64,000 nucleotides of DNA from Bacteroidota bacterium (GTDB lineage: Bacteria > Bacteroidota > Ignavibacteria > UBA10030 > SZUA-254): positions 1 to 64,000 of the forward strand of contig DATDFQ010000019.1 in the NCBI GenBank assembly GCA_036522515.1. The letters run 5' to 3'. The notes under the pieces are model-generated. The model was not told the origin of the DNA and did not search any database. It saw only the letters and a program-made list of their open reading frames with translations. The number at the start of each line of letters is the position of its first letter. Within the stretch, counting starts at the first letter, position 1. Shown here in pieces: positions 1 to 9,400 of this stretch. The translations under genes and the position numbers were made by a program.

Positions 1-884
1 GCGAATCCAAACTCCGGCACCGTGGCTCCGAATATCGCCACGACAGGCGTCCGGACGGCCACGGCAAGATGCATCGGGGCGCTGTCATTGCAAACAAGCG
101 CGCGGCATCGCCGGATCAACTCCGCGGATTGAAGAATGGAGAGTTGCCCCGCCGCGACAACCACCCTGGGGACGCTCTCAGGTGAAAGGAATGGCGTGAG
201 GAGGCGTGAATCTTCCTCTCCGCCCACAACTACCACCCTCAACCCTTTTCCGACAAGTTGCTCTGCAAGCGAGGCGAACCGTTCGGGAGGCCACCGTTTC
301 GTATTCCAAACCGTTCCCGGGGCGATGGCGATCAACTTACCGCCGGCGGCGACTCCGCTTTTCTGAAGGAAGCGGTCTACCGCCTCCCGGTCGGATGGGG
401 AAGGATCGAGCTCCGGAAATTGGCTCAAGGCGGGCGGAATCCCGACGACATTGAGCAGGTTCAGATTGCGATCGATCTCATGCGCCGTAGATTCGTACTC
501 TATCACATCGGTCAGGAAGAATCTCCCTGCGCTCGTATAAAACCCGATGCGCCGCGGAATACCCGCGAACCGCGCAAGTGCGGCGCTGCGAAGCGACCGA
601 TGAGGAATAAAGGCGGTGTCGTAATTCTTCCCCCGAATCGAGCGGCTGAGCCGGATCAATCCCCCGAGCCCCGAATCAGCACCCCTCTTGTCGAAGACAA
701 GCACACTCCTGAGAGAGCGGTTGTTCCGGAGTGAATCCGCCGTCTTCGGGATTACCAGCATGTCGATCTCCGCTTCCGGCAACGAGGCCTTCAGAGACTG
801 AACCAGGGGAAGCGTCAGAATCACATCGCCCAGAAATGCCGTCTGGACGACAAGGATGTTTTGCGGCTCAACTGCGGGATTCAT
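1..884 (-). CDS. Glycosyltransferase family 9, ADP-heptose:LPS heptosyltransferase-like (partial, 3' end outside window)
   Basis: The reading frame starts at ATG 884 and stays open to the window edge (about 294 codons), so the C-terminus is missing. The N-terminus reads NILVVQTAFLGDVILTLPLV, the glycine-rich first strand and loop of GT9 heptosyltransferases. Near the truncated end there is CNDSAPMHLAVAVRTPVVAI, the conserved (N)D(S/T)x(P)MH(L)A nucleotide-sugar site, followed by the FGAT stretch. GT9 enzymes such as WaaC/WaaF add ADP-heptose to the inner LPS core on the cytoplasmic face of the inner membrane. The start overlaps the end of the lipid A acyltransferase gene by 17 bp, which implies co-transcription and a shared role in LPS assembly. 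WaaF is the likeliest subtype, but core heptosyltransferases cannot be told apart from this fragment. Confidence 0.9.
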   Translation of the reverse strand, partial: MNPAVEPQNILVVQTAFLGDVILTLPLVQSLKASLPEAEIDMLVIPKTADSLRNNRSLRSVLVFDKRGADSGLGGLIRLSRSIRGKNYDTAFIPHRSLRSAALARFAGIPRRIGFYTSAGRFFLTDVIEYESTAHEIDRNLNLLNVVGIPPALSQFPELDPSPSDREAVDRFLQKSGVAAGGKLIAIAPGTVWNTKRWPPERFASLAEQLVGKGLRVVVVGGEEDSRLLTPFLSPESVPRVVVAAGQLSILQSAELIRRCRALVCNDSAPMHLAVAVRTPVVAIFGATVPEFGF

Positions 885-1800
885 CCACCCGCTCCTGTTC
901 GCGATGGACGCTCTCCCAGGTGTGCTTCCATCGGCGGTGCATCCACAGCCAGTGGTCGGGGTAAAGTCGGATATACCGTTCGAGGAGAGCGGTGTGGCGC
1001 CGCGTCAGCTCAATGATGTTTTCCTCCGTGGGTTCCGCAAGGTCATCGGTGCGTACTTCCTCAAGAATCACCTCGTACGTCCCGTCAGGTTTCCGGATCA
1101 TAAAGCCCATCTGGAGGGGCGCCCGGTTGCGCAGCGCGAATGCCGCCGGACCCTGGTGCGTGGCCACGCTCCGGCCGAAGAAATCCACAAACACACCCTC
1201 CATCGGGCCGCTCTGGTCGGGTGCGATCGCGACGACCCCCCCTTCGCTCAACATCTTAATGATCCCCCGCACCGACATCCCCATGGGGATCACGCTGTTT
1301 CCGAAGAGACAGCGGTGCCTGTTGATCACCCGGTCGATGAACTTGTTTGCCTGTGTCTGAACGATGATCGAGAAAGGAATTCCGGTGAGATGCGCGACAC
1401 CCAGGGCGATGAGCTCCCAGTTTCCAAAATGCCCCGAGAGCATAACCATGCCCCTTCCGGCGGAGTACCCTTTCGCGAGGACTTCGGGATTTCTGACGGT
1501 GACGAGTTTACGGAGTATCGCGTCCGTAAGATGGGGAAACCAGAGGAGCTCCACGAGGGTGATGCCGTAATTCCGGAACGCGCCTTTCACGATGGCCATC
1601 CTGGCCGACTCGGTCATTTCCGGGAACGCGAACCGGAGGTTTTCCAGGGCGACGCGGCGCCGGGAAGGGATGAAGTAGAATGCGAGGCTGCCGACATAAC
1701 CGCCGAGACGCTGGGCCGATTTGAGCGGCAACGTGAGGATTGCCCACTTGAAGAGCTGGAAGGCGGCGTACTCCAACCGGTGCTGCATGGAAGCGGTCAA
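868..1800 (-). CDS. Lipid A biosynthesis acyltransferase (LpxL/HtrB family)
   Basis: This 310-aa protein has the usual length for Kdo2-lipid A late acyltransferases, which transfer a secondary acyl chain from acyl-ACP to lipid A at the inner membrane. The catalytic HX4(D/E) motif is visible as SGHFGNWE (His about 124, Glu about 129). Downstream are PDQSG and a VDFFGR..THQGPAAFALR stretch typical of the family. An N-terminal hydrophobic helix (FQLFKWAILTLPL) fits the membrane anchor. The start ATG overlaps the stop of the GWxTD gene (1797-1800), and its 3' end overlaps the heptosyltransferase start, so translation of all three is probably coupled. Which acyl chain or position it modifies (LpxL or LpxM) cannot be decided from sequence. 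Confidence 0.93.
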   Translation of the reverse strand: MTASMQHRLEYAAFQLFKWAILTLPLKSAQRLGGYVGSLAFYFIPSRRRVALENLRFAFPEMTESARMAIVKGAFRNYGITLVELLWFPHLTDAILRKLVTVRNPEVLAKGYSAGRGMVMLSGHFGNWELIALGVAHLTGIPFSIIVQTQANKFIDRVINRHRCLFGNSVIPMGMSVRGIIKMLSEGGVVAIAPDQSGPMEGVFVDFFGRSVATHQGPAAFALRNRAPLQMGFMIRKPDGTYEVILEEVRTDDLAEPTEENIIELTRRHTALLERYIRLYPDHWLWMHRRWKHTWESVHREQERVDESRS

Positions 1801-3242
1801 TGCATCCGCTGCGCGTAGCGGTCGTACCAGGATTCGTCGTGGAGTTCGTCCCGGTGCGTGGAATGGACCTGCTCGTATTCCCCCATCCCCGTCCGGTCGA
1901 CGAACACGAAGATCACACCCCCCTGAAGGTTGTTGTAGTGCCAGATTTCGTAGGGGAGGCTTTCCCCGGAGCTCGGAAAGCGCTCAACCTCGTCGGCAGG
2001 CCCATAGACGATATACACGCGACCCCTGTCCGTTTTCCATCCCTCACGCTGACCGACCGTGAGATTCCTGACCGCATAGTCGATGCGGTGAAAATACTCT
2101 TCCTTGTACTCGTTCGTGGGCGTCATCGGGTCAATATCTCTTCTGCGCCAGAATTCGAAGAGAAACTTCCGCTTGGCGGGCACGTCCGTCAGCGTCTTGT
2201 ACTGTTGTTGCTCAAGATCCGATGCGACATATTTCGCGCAGGCGAATTCGCGGTCGAGCGCCGAATCCCCCATCACCACATACTCGCTCGTGGAGACGTC
2301 CATTGCGGCGAATTGCGCGTTGCTATCGGCCGGAACACCGGGCCGGTAGACAAAGAATTTCTTCGCGGTAAAGGCGAGCGTGTTTTTGGCCGAATCGAGA
2401 AGGGAAATCCGGAAGATATACGTCCCGCCTCTGAGAGAAGAGATGTTGAGCGTCCCCACCTCGACGCTCGAATTATGGAGACGCGACTTCGGCTTGTCGT
2501 GCGAGACGACTTCCCTCCCCGCCGCATCGATGGCCGCCGAGTGAATATCGAGGTCCGCGGAACTCCGGCCCTGGATGAGATTGTAGAGCTCGGTGTAGTA
2601 GTAAATAATGGGAAGTCCGATTCCGTACAGCCTGCTCGCGTTCGGGACGACTTCGAGCGTGTTCTTGTAATACATCGATTGCTTGTTGGTCGACTGCTGG
2701 ATCGAAGTGCAGAACTCCACATCGCTGAAGGATTCCCTTTCCCTGGAAAACTCTGGGAGCGGAAGCGGAGCCGTCAGGCTGTCTCTCCTGGATGGATCGG
2801 CCACGTCGTAGGCGGAAATCGAGAAGCTATAGCTCCCCGAGGGGAGGCCGAATCCCTCGATCCCGACCAGCTTCTGGCCCGCGATGAGCCTCGAGGTGTC
2901 GTCGATCGTGTGGGGAACCGTCCATTCCTTCTTTGTGACAATCGCCGAATCCTTGCGCACTTCCAGCCTGATATTCACCGCGCCGATGAATCTCCCCGAG
3001 TCGGGTTTGTAGGCGAGAATGTTCTCCAGGATGTCGTAATAGAGCTCGACGTACGTCTGCGTCGAATCTCCGTAGAATCGCGCGACGTCCACATCGAGTT
3101 GGAAGGATCCCCTTCCCCGGATCGTCCCCTGGGAATCCGAGAGGGCGGCACCGAGGAGAATCATGAGAGAGACGAGGAACAACAACCTGCCAAATTGCCG
3201 GGCATTTGCCGGGTGGGAGGTCTTAAAACGGGTATTTCGCAT
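1797..3242 (-). CDS. GWxTD domain-containing protein
   Basis: A 481-aa exported protein with an N-terminal hydrophobic segment (LLFLVSLMILLGAAL, about residues 19-33) after a basic leader. The C-terminal third has GWKTDRGRVYIVYGPADEVE (about residues 395-420), the hallmark of the GWxTD domain found in FCB and related phyla; its biochemical function is unknown. The middle part looks like beta-rich Ig-type repeats (LRGGTYIFRISLLDS, LPSGSYSFSISAYD). It is first in a tightly overlapping set with the two LPS genes, which hints at an envelope role. No Shine-Dalgarno sequence precedes the ATG; the bases directly upstream form a short UUCG-loop hairpin instead. Confidence 0.85.
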   Translation of the reverse strand: MRNTRFKTSHPANARQFGRLLFLVSLMILLGAALSDSQGTIRGRGSFQLDVDVARFYGDSTQTYVELYYDILENILAYKPDSGRFIGAVNIRLEVRKDSAIVTKKEWTVPHTIDDTSRLIAGQKLVGIEGFGLPSGSYSFSISAYDVADPSRRDSLTAPLPLPEFSRERESFSDVEFCTSIQQSTNKQSMYYKNTLEVVPNASRLYGIGLPIIYYYTELYNLIQGRSSADLDIHSAAIDAAGREVVSHDKPKSRLHNSSVEVGTLNISSLRGGTYIFRISLLDSAKNTLAFTAKKFFVYRPGVPADSNAQFAAMDVSTSEYVVMGDSALDREFACAKYVASDLEQQQYKTLTDVPAKRKFLFEFWRRRDIDPMTPTNEYKEEYFHRIDYAVRNLTVGQREGWKTDRGRVYIVYGPADEVERFPSSGESLPYEIWHYNNLQGGVIFVFVDRTGMGEYEQVHSTHRDELHDESWYDRYAQRMH

Positions 3243-3266
3243 CCCGAAATATCGAAATATTTCCGG
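3243..3266 (-). promoter_or_regulatory. UUCG-loop hairpin directly upstream of GWxTD start codon
   Basis: Read on the minus strand, CCGGAAATAT-TTCG-ATATTTCGGG abuts the ATG at 3242. It pairs over about nine base pairs with one bulged G and a TTCG tetraloop. It occupies the place where a ribosome site would be expected, so it could influence initiation. Its function is inferred only. Confidence 0.4.
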
Positions 3267-3298
3267 ACAGGAGCAAGATGGATGTCATCCAAAACGCA

Positions 3299-3397
3299 TG
3301 TCATCCTGAGCACATGTCATCCTGAGCGCAGCGAAGGATCTCCCCGCCCTCGGACCGGGAGATTCTTCACTCCACTTCGTTCCGTTCAGAATGACAA
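3299..3397. repeat. GTCATCCTGAGC-type intergenic palindromic repeat
   Basis: Two head units of TGTCATCCTGAGC, then GCAGCGAAGGATCT, and an opposed end AGATTCTTCACTCCACTTCG...CAGAATGAC, forming a long imperfect inverted repeat. Related copies sit near 3456, 16330, 24877, 36868 and 47075, always between genes. No coding potential is seen. Confidence 0.7.
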
Positions 3398-3435
3398 AAA
3401 CCAGAGGGGCATCCCGATCGCTCGAGATGCCCCTC
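3396..3435 (-). terminator. Intrinsic terminator of the giant adhesin gene
   Basis: On the minus strand a perfect 10-bp stem, GAGGGGCATC / GATGCCCCTC, with an extra inner CGA/TCG pairing, is followed by TGGTTTTTGTC. It lies about 62 bp after the stop codon at 3498, which is the expected position for a rho-independent terminator. It separates the 12-kb gene from the LPS cluster. Confidence 0.8.
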
Positions 3436-3455
3436 AGTGAGAGCTGTAACCTTAC

Positions 3456-3489
3456 AGATCCTTCAGTCGCTACGCTCCTTCAGGACGAC
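3456..3489. repeat. Divergent copy of the GATCCTTCG..CTCAGGATGAC repeat
   Basis: AGATCCTTCAGTCGCTACG then CTCCTTCAGGACGAC is a variant of the same family, just downstream of the giant gene's stop codon. It is shorter and less symmetrical than the other copies. Confidence 0.5.
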
Positions 3490-3497
3490 AGAAGCGG

Positions 3498-6400
3498 TCA
3501 CTTGATCAACAGCATCTTCTTCACGGTCGTGAACTGCTGGCTGGCGATTCCGTCTTCCGGATCCGCGACCGATTCAGAGATCAACCGGTAGAAGTAGACG
3601 CCCGATGCGAAGTTGCTCGCGTTGAACTCGACTTCCTGCGTCCCGTCTTCCAGCGTCGCATGATCGAGAAGTGTCGCCACTTCCTGGCCGAGGATGTTAT
3701 AGATCTTCAGCGTTACCACCGACTGATCCATCAGGTCGAACTGGATCGTGGTCGTCGGGTTGAACGGATTCGGATAGTTCTGGTAAAGCTTGTAGGACTG
3801 CGGCGTCTCGACGATCGGCTTGTCAAGCGGGACCAGCATCGCCGGGACCACTCCGCCGTTCGCATGCAGGTAAGGAACAGCCGCAAGCTGCTTGGTACCC
3901 TTCATGTGCAGCTTCACCGTGAAGTCGATCGTGTCTATGGCGCCCTCGAACCCGCTGTTGATCCTCTGGATCGTCTGGTCGAGCACCCGGAAGACCGAGG
4001 TATCCACAAACACATGGACGCCACCCTGGTACCTGCCCATCATCAGCGTGTCGGCCTTTGCCGCGATCTCCTTCACCATCAGGCCGTTATAGGGATTGGC
4101 TGACGTGTCGCTGAAGATCAGTTCGCCGAATCCGAGGGGAGTCTTCAACAACATGCTCGAGACGATGTTCAGTCTCAGCGCGAGCATATCCGCGATCAGC
4201 CTGTTGTTCTGCTTCGCCGGCGGGATCGATTTCTGACGCTTCAGGATTGGTTTCCCGTTCGACGTAAACGTGTCGAAGCCGCGTGCAAAGCCCGTGTGGA
4301 GGCCCGTCTTATCTTTCAGCGATTTCAACACATCAGTGTACTTCGCCGCGAGTATCCACCCGTACTGCTTCGCGCTGTCCGCGCTCCGGTCGCGTCCGAC
4401 CAACAATCCGTTCGCCCCGAAGCCGGTCTGTGCGAATGCCTCGAACAGAGCATTGACTCGGTTCGGCATCGGGAACTTTGGATCGTTTCTCGTGAAGAGG
4501 GGGTTCTTCTTCTTTGTGCCGACGATTGTCGCCCCATTCTCCCAGTAATACTTCCCGACCTTCTGTATCTTCCCCTTGTCTCCAAACCCGTGGATGTACA
4601 CCGAGTCGCCGTGATGAACCGGTGAAGTGAATGTGAAATCCCACTTCTTGTTCTTGCCGTCGGGCGAGAGATGGGTCGAGGGCGGAGTAGTGAAGAATGG
4701 ATAGTTCTGCAGGATCGCGTTGCCGAACTCGACATGGAGTCCCGTCACTGTCGCTGTGTCATCCACGAAGAGCGCGATAAAGTCGGCTTTGTCCGTCTTG
4801 CGCTTTACGAACTTACCAACTTTGCCCTTGTTATCCTTATCGAGGGCTATGCTGTCCTCCTGGAACGACCGGTACATCTGGCTATACGACGGAGACGCGT
4901 TGACAAAATCCACCGTCCCATTCTGTCCACCTGAGAGAGTGAACATGACCGAGTTGCCCGATCCGGCAGCGGGGGTACCATTGAGAATGTAACCGAGATG
5001 GATCCAGCCGGTGCTGTCCGCTTCCCTGGCTACATACTGGTTGTCGGCAATGTTTGAAATAGTGAGCACAGTGTCATTTATTGACCCGATCAGCGTCCCA
5101 CCTGTGTCACGTACCTCGAGATACCATGATTTCGCAGACCGGTCAAACGCAGTGCTGAAGTTACCGTCGTTGTCCTTGAACTTCCGGACGGTGACTGAAT
5201 TCCCGGTGAATGCTCCGACATGGTTAATGAAGTCGGCGCTATCACTGACTCCGCCCGAAACGACGAGCGTGTCAAACCGGGTGCTTGTGGCGACTCTCGT
5301 GCCGTTGTGAATCTTACCTAGTCGCGTCCACCCGAATGAAGTGCTATCTGCCTCGACGGCAATGTATGTACCGGCTTCTAGGTTCGAAACAGTGAGCACG
5401 CCATTGTTCGGATTGCCGCCTGCGATTGAATCGGCGGATACCACCGAATCCTTGTAGAGGAAGAGCCTCCATTTCTTAAGAGTCTCGTCCCCCGCCGTAC
5501 CAAAGAGGCCATCGGCATCCGAGTACTTACGAACGGTAATCGTGTGCGTGATAAACAGCGGTGAATCCACGGCAGCTGCGGTCCACCGTGAGAAGCTGTT
5601 GACGCCGGTCGCAGTGATGAAGTGAGATCCGGTGTTTACAGTCCCGGTCTTACCGGTCCACGTGGCTCCGCTGTTCGTCGACTTCTCCAGGAGCAGATTC
5701 GTTTCGGGGATACCGTTCAGTTCGGTTGTCGAATACCCGAGTACCGTTGTGGCATTCAGGGTCGAATTATTCGTCGGAGTGACGTCATAATACCGCTTGA
5801 TAGACTGGTGTCCGTTTCCGGTCGAAGTAGAACCGGCTCCGGTTTTTCGGAGGACCGTCGTCGAACCGGGAGCGCCGCCAGCGGCATTAATCGAGTATCC
5901 GATCGCTCCGAACGTCTGGTTGACGTTCTGGAGAGCCGTACGTGTGGCACTCACATTGCCCTGAACGGGGTTTGATCCCTCGCTCATTGCGCCCGCGGGA
6001 TTCAGGTTCATCGTCGTCGAGCCGCCCATAGTGATAGTCCCCACTACCGGCCGGGTAATATTGGTCGGCAGGCCGGACGAATCGTAGGTAAAGGTTCCGG
6101 TTGTCTGCACGGTCCCGCCGGTGATGCTCACATCGGAGTTAAATGTAGCGCCGCCCGGGCTCAAGGAAAGAAGCCCGCCTCCGAGGGACATTGGATTTCC
6201 CGAAACGGTGTGCGGACCTGCGCCGTCGAACACGAATTGCGAGGTAGTTGCTATCGTGACGCCGTTGTTGACGTAGTTCCCATGGAAGAGGAACGGATAG
6301 CCCGTCAACATCAGCGAATCCTTGGCGCCCGCGTTAACAGTTACGTTTCCATGAATCGTCGTCGCACCCGTCCCGAACCAGAAGTAAGTCGGCGCGGTGT

Positions 6401-9400
6401 GCGTATTACTCAGGACGATATTGGGATAATAGTAGTTACCACCGCCGCTGATATCGAACGTCCCATTGGCGGAGTTGACATCGAACTCTATCGTCCCGTA
6501 GTCGCCATCGACGGCACGGCTGAGGATTCTGTGCATCGTGTTGAATGCAGAGGTGTTGTGATACCAATATCCGCCCGTGCGAATCTTCATGGAATCGGAC
6601 AAGGTCGCGAACTTCACATTAGCGCTGAAGAGGGTCTTGTTATCATAGACCGTTCCTCCGCCGGCGAGAACGAAATCATAATTCCCGGTCGTGCTATCTC
6701 CAAACCAGAGAGCTGCGTTTGCAGAACCGCCCGGCGGGTTATTGTTCGGCGGGATCCAGAGTCCGATTGGGACTGTGTTACCCGGGTAACCGATGGTAAT
6801 CTGCCGGCAGGAATCGCTGATGGTAGGTCCAAGCCTGATCGTGTAGGCGGTGGCTCTGAAATCATGATCGAGAATAACTGAATCCCTCATATGCGGTATT
6901 CCCGTCGCCGAAACACCCCTGACAACCGTCCACGTCGACGTCGAATCCCAGGCCAGCGTATCAATCGTAGACACGTGAGGAGCAGCATTGGAAACCTTAA
7001 ATGTCGAAGGCACGCCGACACCGAATATATTCGATGTCGCACTCGTGAGAGTCCCCGATGTCGCAATCAATGAATGTGAACCTGATCCAACGATCTTGGC
7101 ATCGTTAAACGTGGCAACGCCCGCGACCGGTGTTTTTGGCGTCGTGACCGTGAACGTACCGGTGCCTGTCGCCTTCGCCAGACCCACATTGGTCACATAG
7201 TCTTTATCGATATTATTGTTGGCATCATCCGCATTCAATACGGTACTGAATGTTTGGCCCGACTGAACGCCTGGAATGTTGGCGGCGAAGGCAAGCTTGG
7301 TCGCCGTGACGTCAATCGCTGTCCCGGGAGCTCCAACAACGTCGCTCCCTCCGGCAGCCATGATCGAGCCGCTAAGGGCATCAGTTGTCACATCCGTATT
7401 CTGGTTGATAAGGAACTCGAAGACCTTCCCGTCGGCACCCGCAGGAAGTGGATTCTTGAGATAGACATACACGTTCATGGAGTCGACGTGATTGTCCGCG
7501 ACGCTGAATAACGGCGGACCCGCCCATGAGATGTTATTGGCAGTAATAGTCGCAGTTGTATCAATATGAGTCGAGTTTTGGAACAGATCGACTCCCTGGA
7601 TATAAGTGGACCAATCTGGTACAGTATTTGTCACCCCTTTGCGCAGTGAGAGATTCTTCACAATCGTCGGCACGACGTCGGTATCAGCCGTACCCCCACC
7701 ATCTCGAACCAAGAACTGGAACAGTCTCTTTTCTCCGGGCTTGGTATTGATGAGCGAAGAGATCGTCGCCGGTACCGGGAAGGCGCCAATGACGATATCT
7801 GAATTTCTGGCGTGGCTACTCACCATTGGATGGCTAGGATCTGATGCGGTCCACCGCGAGAAAGACGTAACACCCGTCTTCGTCACCGTCTTGGCCGCCG
7901 CGTTCGCTGTCCCAGCCTGATTCGTCCAGGTAACACCCAGATCTGTCGACTTCCAGAGTCCCATCGACGATGTGAGAGTGTTTCCGTTGAGCTCCGATGC
8001 GGAAGAATCGAAATGGAACACAAGCGTTGCATTCAGGCCCGTGTTGTTCGTGGGTGTAATGTCGAAGTAGCGTTTGATGGATGGTCCAAGCCCCTGAGCT
8101 GTCCCTGTGACTCGGGTGACAGTCGTCGCCCCAAGGGATGGTCCCGGGGAAGGATTGATCTCGAGGCCGATGTTTCCGAACGTATAATTCACCAGTGCTC
8201 CGTCCGCCGAGGGTAGATTACCTGTGACAGTCGTGGTCGATTGGACGTTTCCGATCACTACATTGCCGCCACCTGCTTCAGAGAGCGATCCCGTAGAAGA
8301 GAGGGTGACTGTGTTGGCTCCGGTCACCAGTTGTCCCAGCGTGATGGTTAATGTGCCGTCTTCGGTAATATTGCCGCCCAGGGAAGCCGTTCCCGCTGAT
8401 TTGTTCACCGTCAGATTACCGAAGGAACCGGAACCCGACACGGCCTGACTGCCCGTACCATTGAGCGCGATTGTGCCGCCGGAAAATCCACTCGTGTTGA
8501 CGAGGTCTCCCTTGATATTAAGCGTGCCGCTGACGGTTTTCGCACCACCGCTCAGCTTCAGGCCTGAATAAGGAATGGTGTTGTCGAGCGTCTGCGCACC
8601 CGCACCGGAGTATTCGATGAATGACCCGGCGGCGAGAGAATCCTTGTTCCAGGTCGCATAGTTGCCTGCCAGCGTCGCCGCATCGATCCTCTGAGTGGCG
8701 CCGCTCAGGACGTAAATCGTGTCAGCAGCGGCCCCTCCCGTCAAGATATTTCCGTTTGGATCGAATGTACCGCGCGCGAGCGTGATGTTATTATTTAGAG
8801 TGACTGCACGTCCGAGTTTTACGGATGTGACATTGCTATCGAGTATCTTTTCCGTTGCAGCAAAGGTAAGAACTCCCGAACCGCTGATTGTTTGCGTGGA
8901 CGTACCGCTCAGTGTAATTGAGCCGGTCCCATTGAATGTCAGCGAGTCGTTACAGATGATATCCCCGTTGAGATTGAACGTGCCAGTCATTCCAATATTG
9001 AACAATCCATTGGTTACTTTGAGTGTATCGATGGAAAGGGTGCCGGCTCCAGACGGTGAGGATGTATTATCATTCACGTCTTGTTCGTAGTTTGCATATG
9101 TGCGGCCTGAAAACGAAGGAGTCCCGCCTTTCTGCTTATACCGGAACAAGCTCCCTTTCTGGAAGGTGACTTTTGAAGCGGGCGTGGATGATGCAAATGG
9201 ATTTGATCCAGAGTGTTGTTCAAATACAGAACCGGCTGCGAAAACCACAATGCTGTTCGGCGTGCCTGATGGGCCAAAAAGATTGCCGGTGCAAAACGTA
9301 TCGACTTTGCAAAGACTTCCGCTTTGGAAAGTCACAGAATTCCCATCCGCGGTGAGAAGTTGATGCCCCGTCGCGGCACTGATCCCTTTGGTAATAAATG

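Noticed and set aside
1800-3440. Long open frames on the plus strand opposite real genes
   Set aside because: They are Arg/Pro/Gly-rich mirror frames of high-GC minus-strand genes. The minus frames carry signal peptides and conserved motifs.
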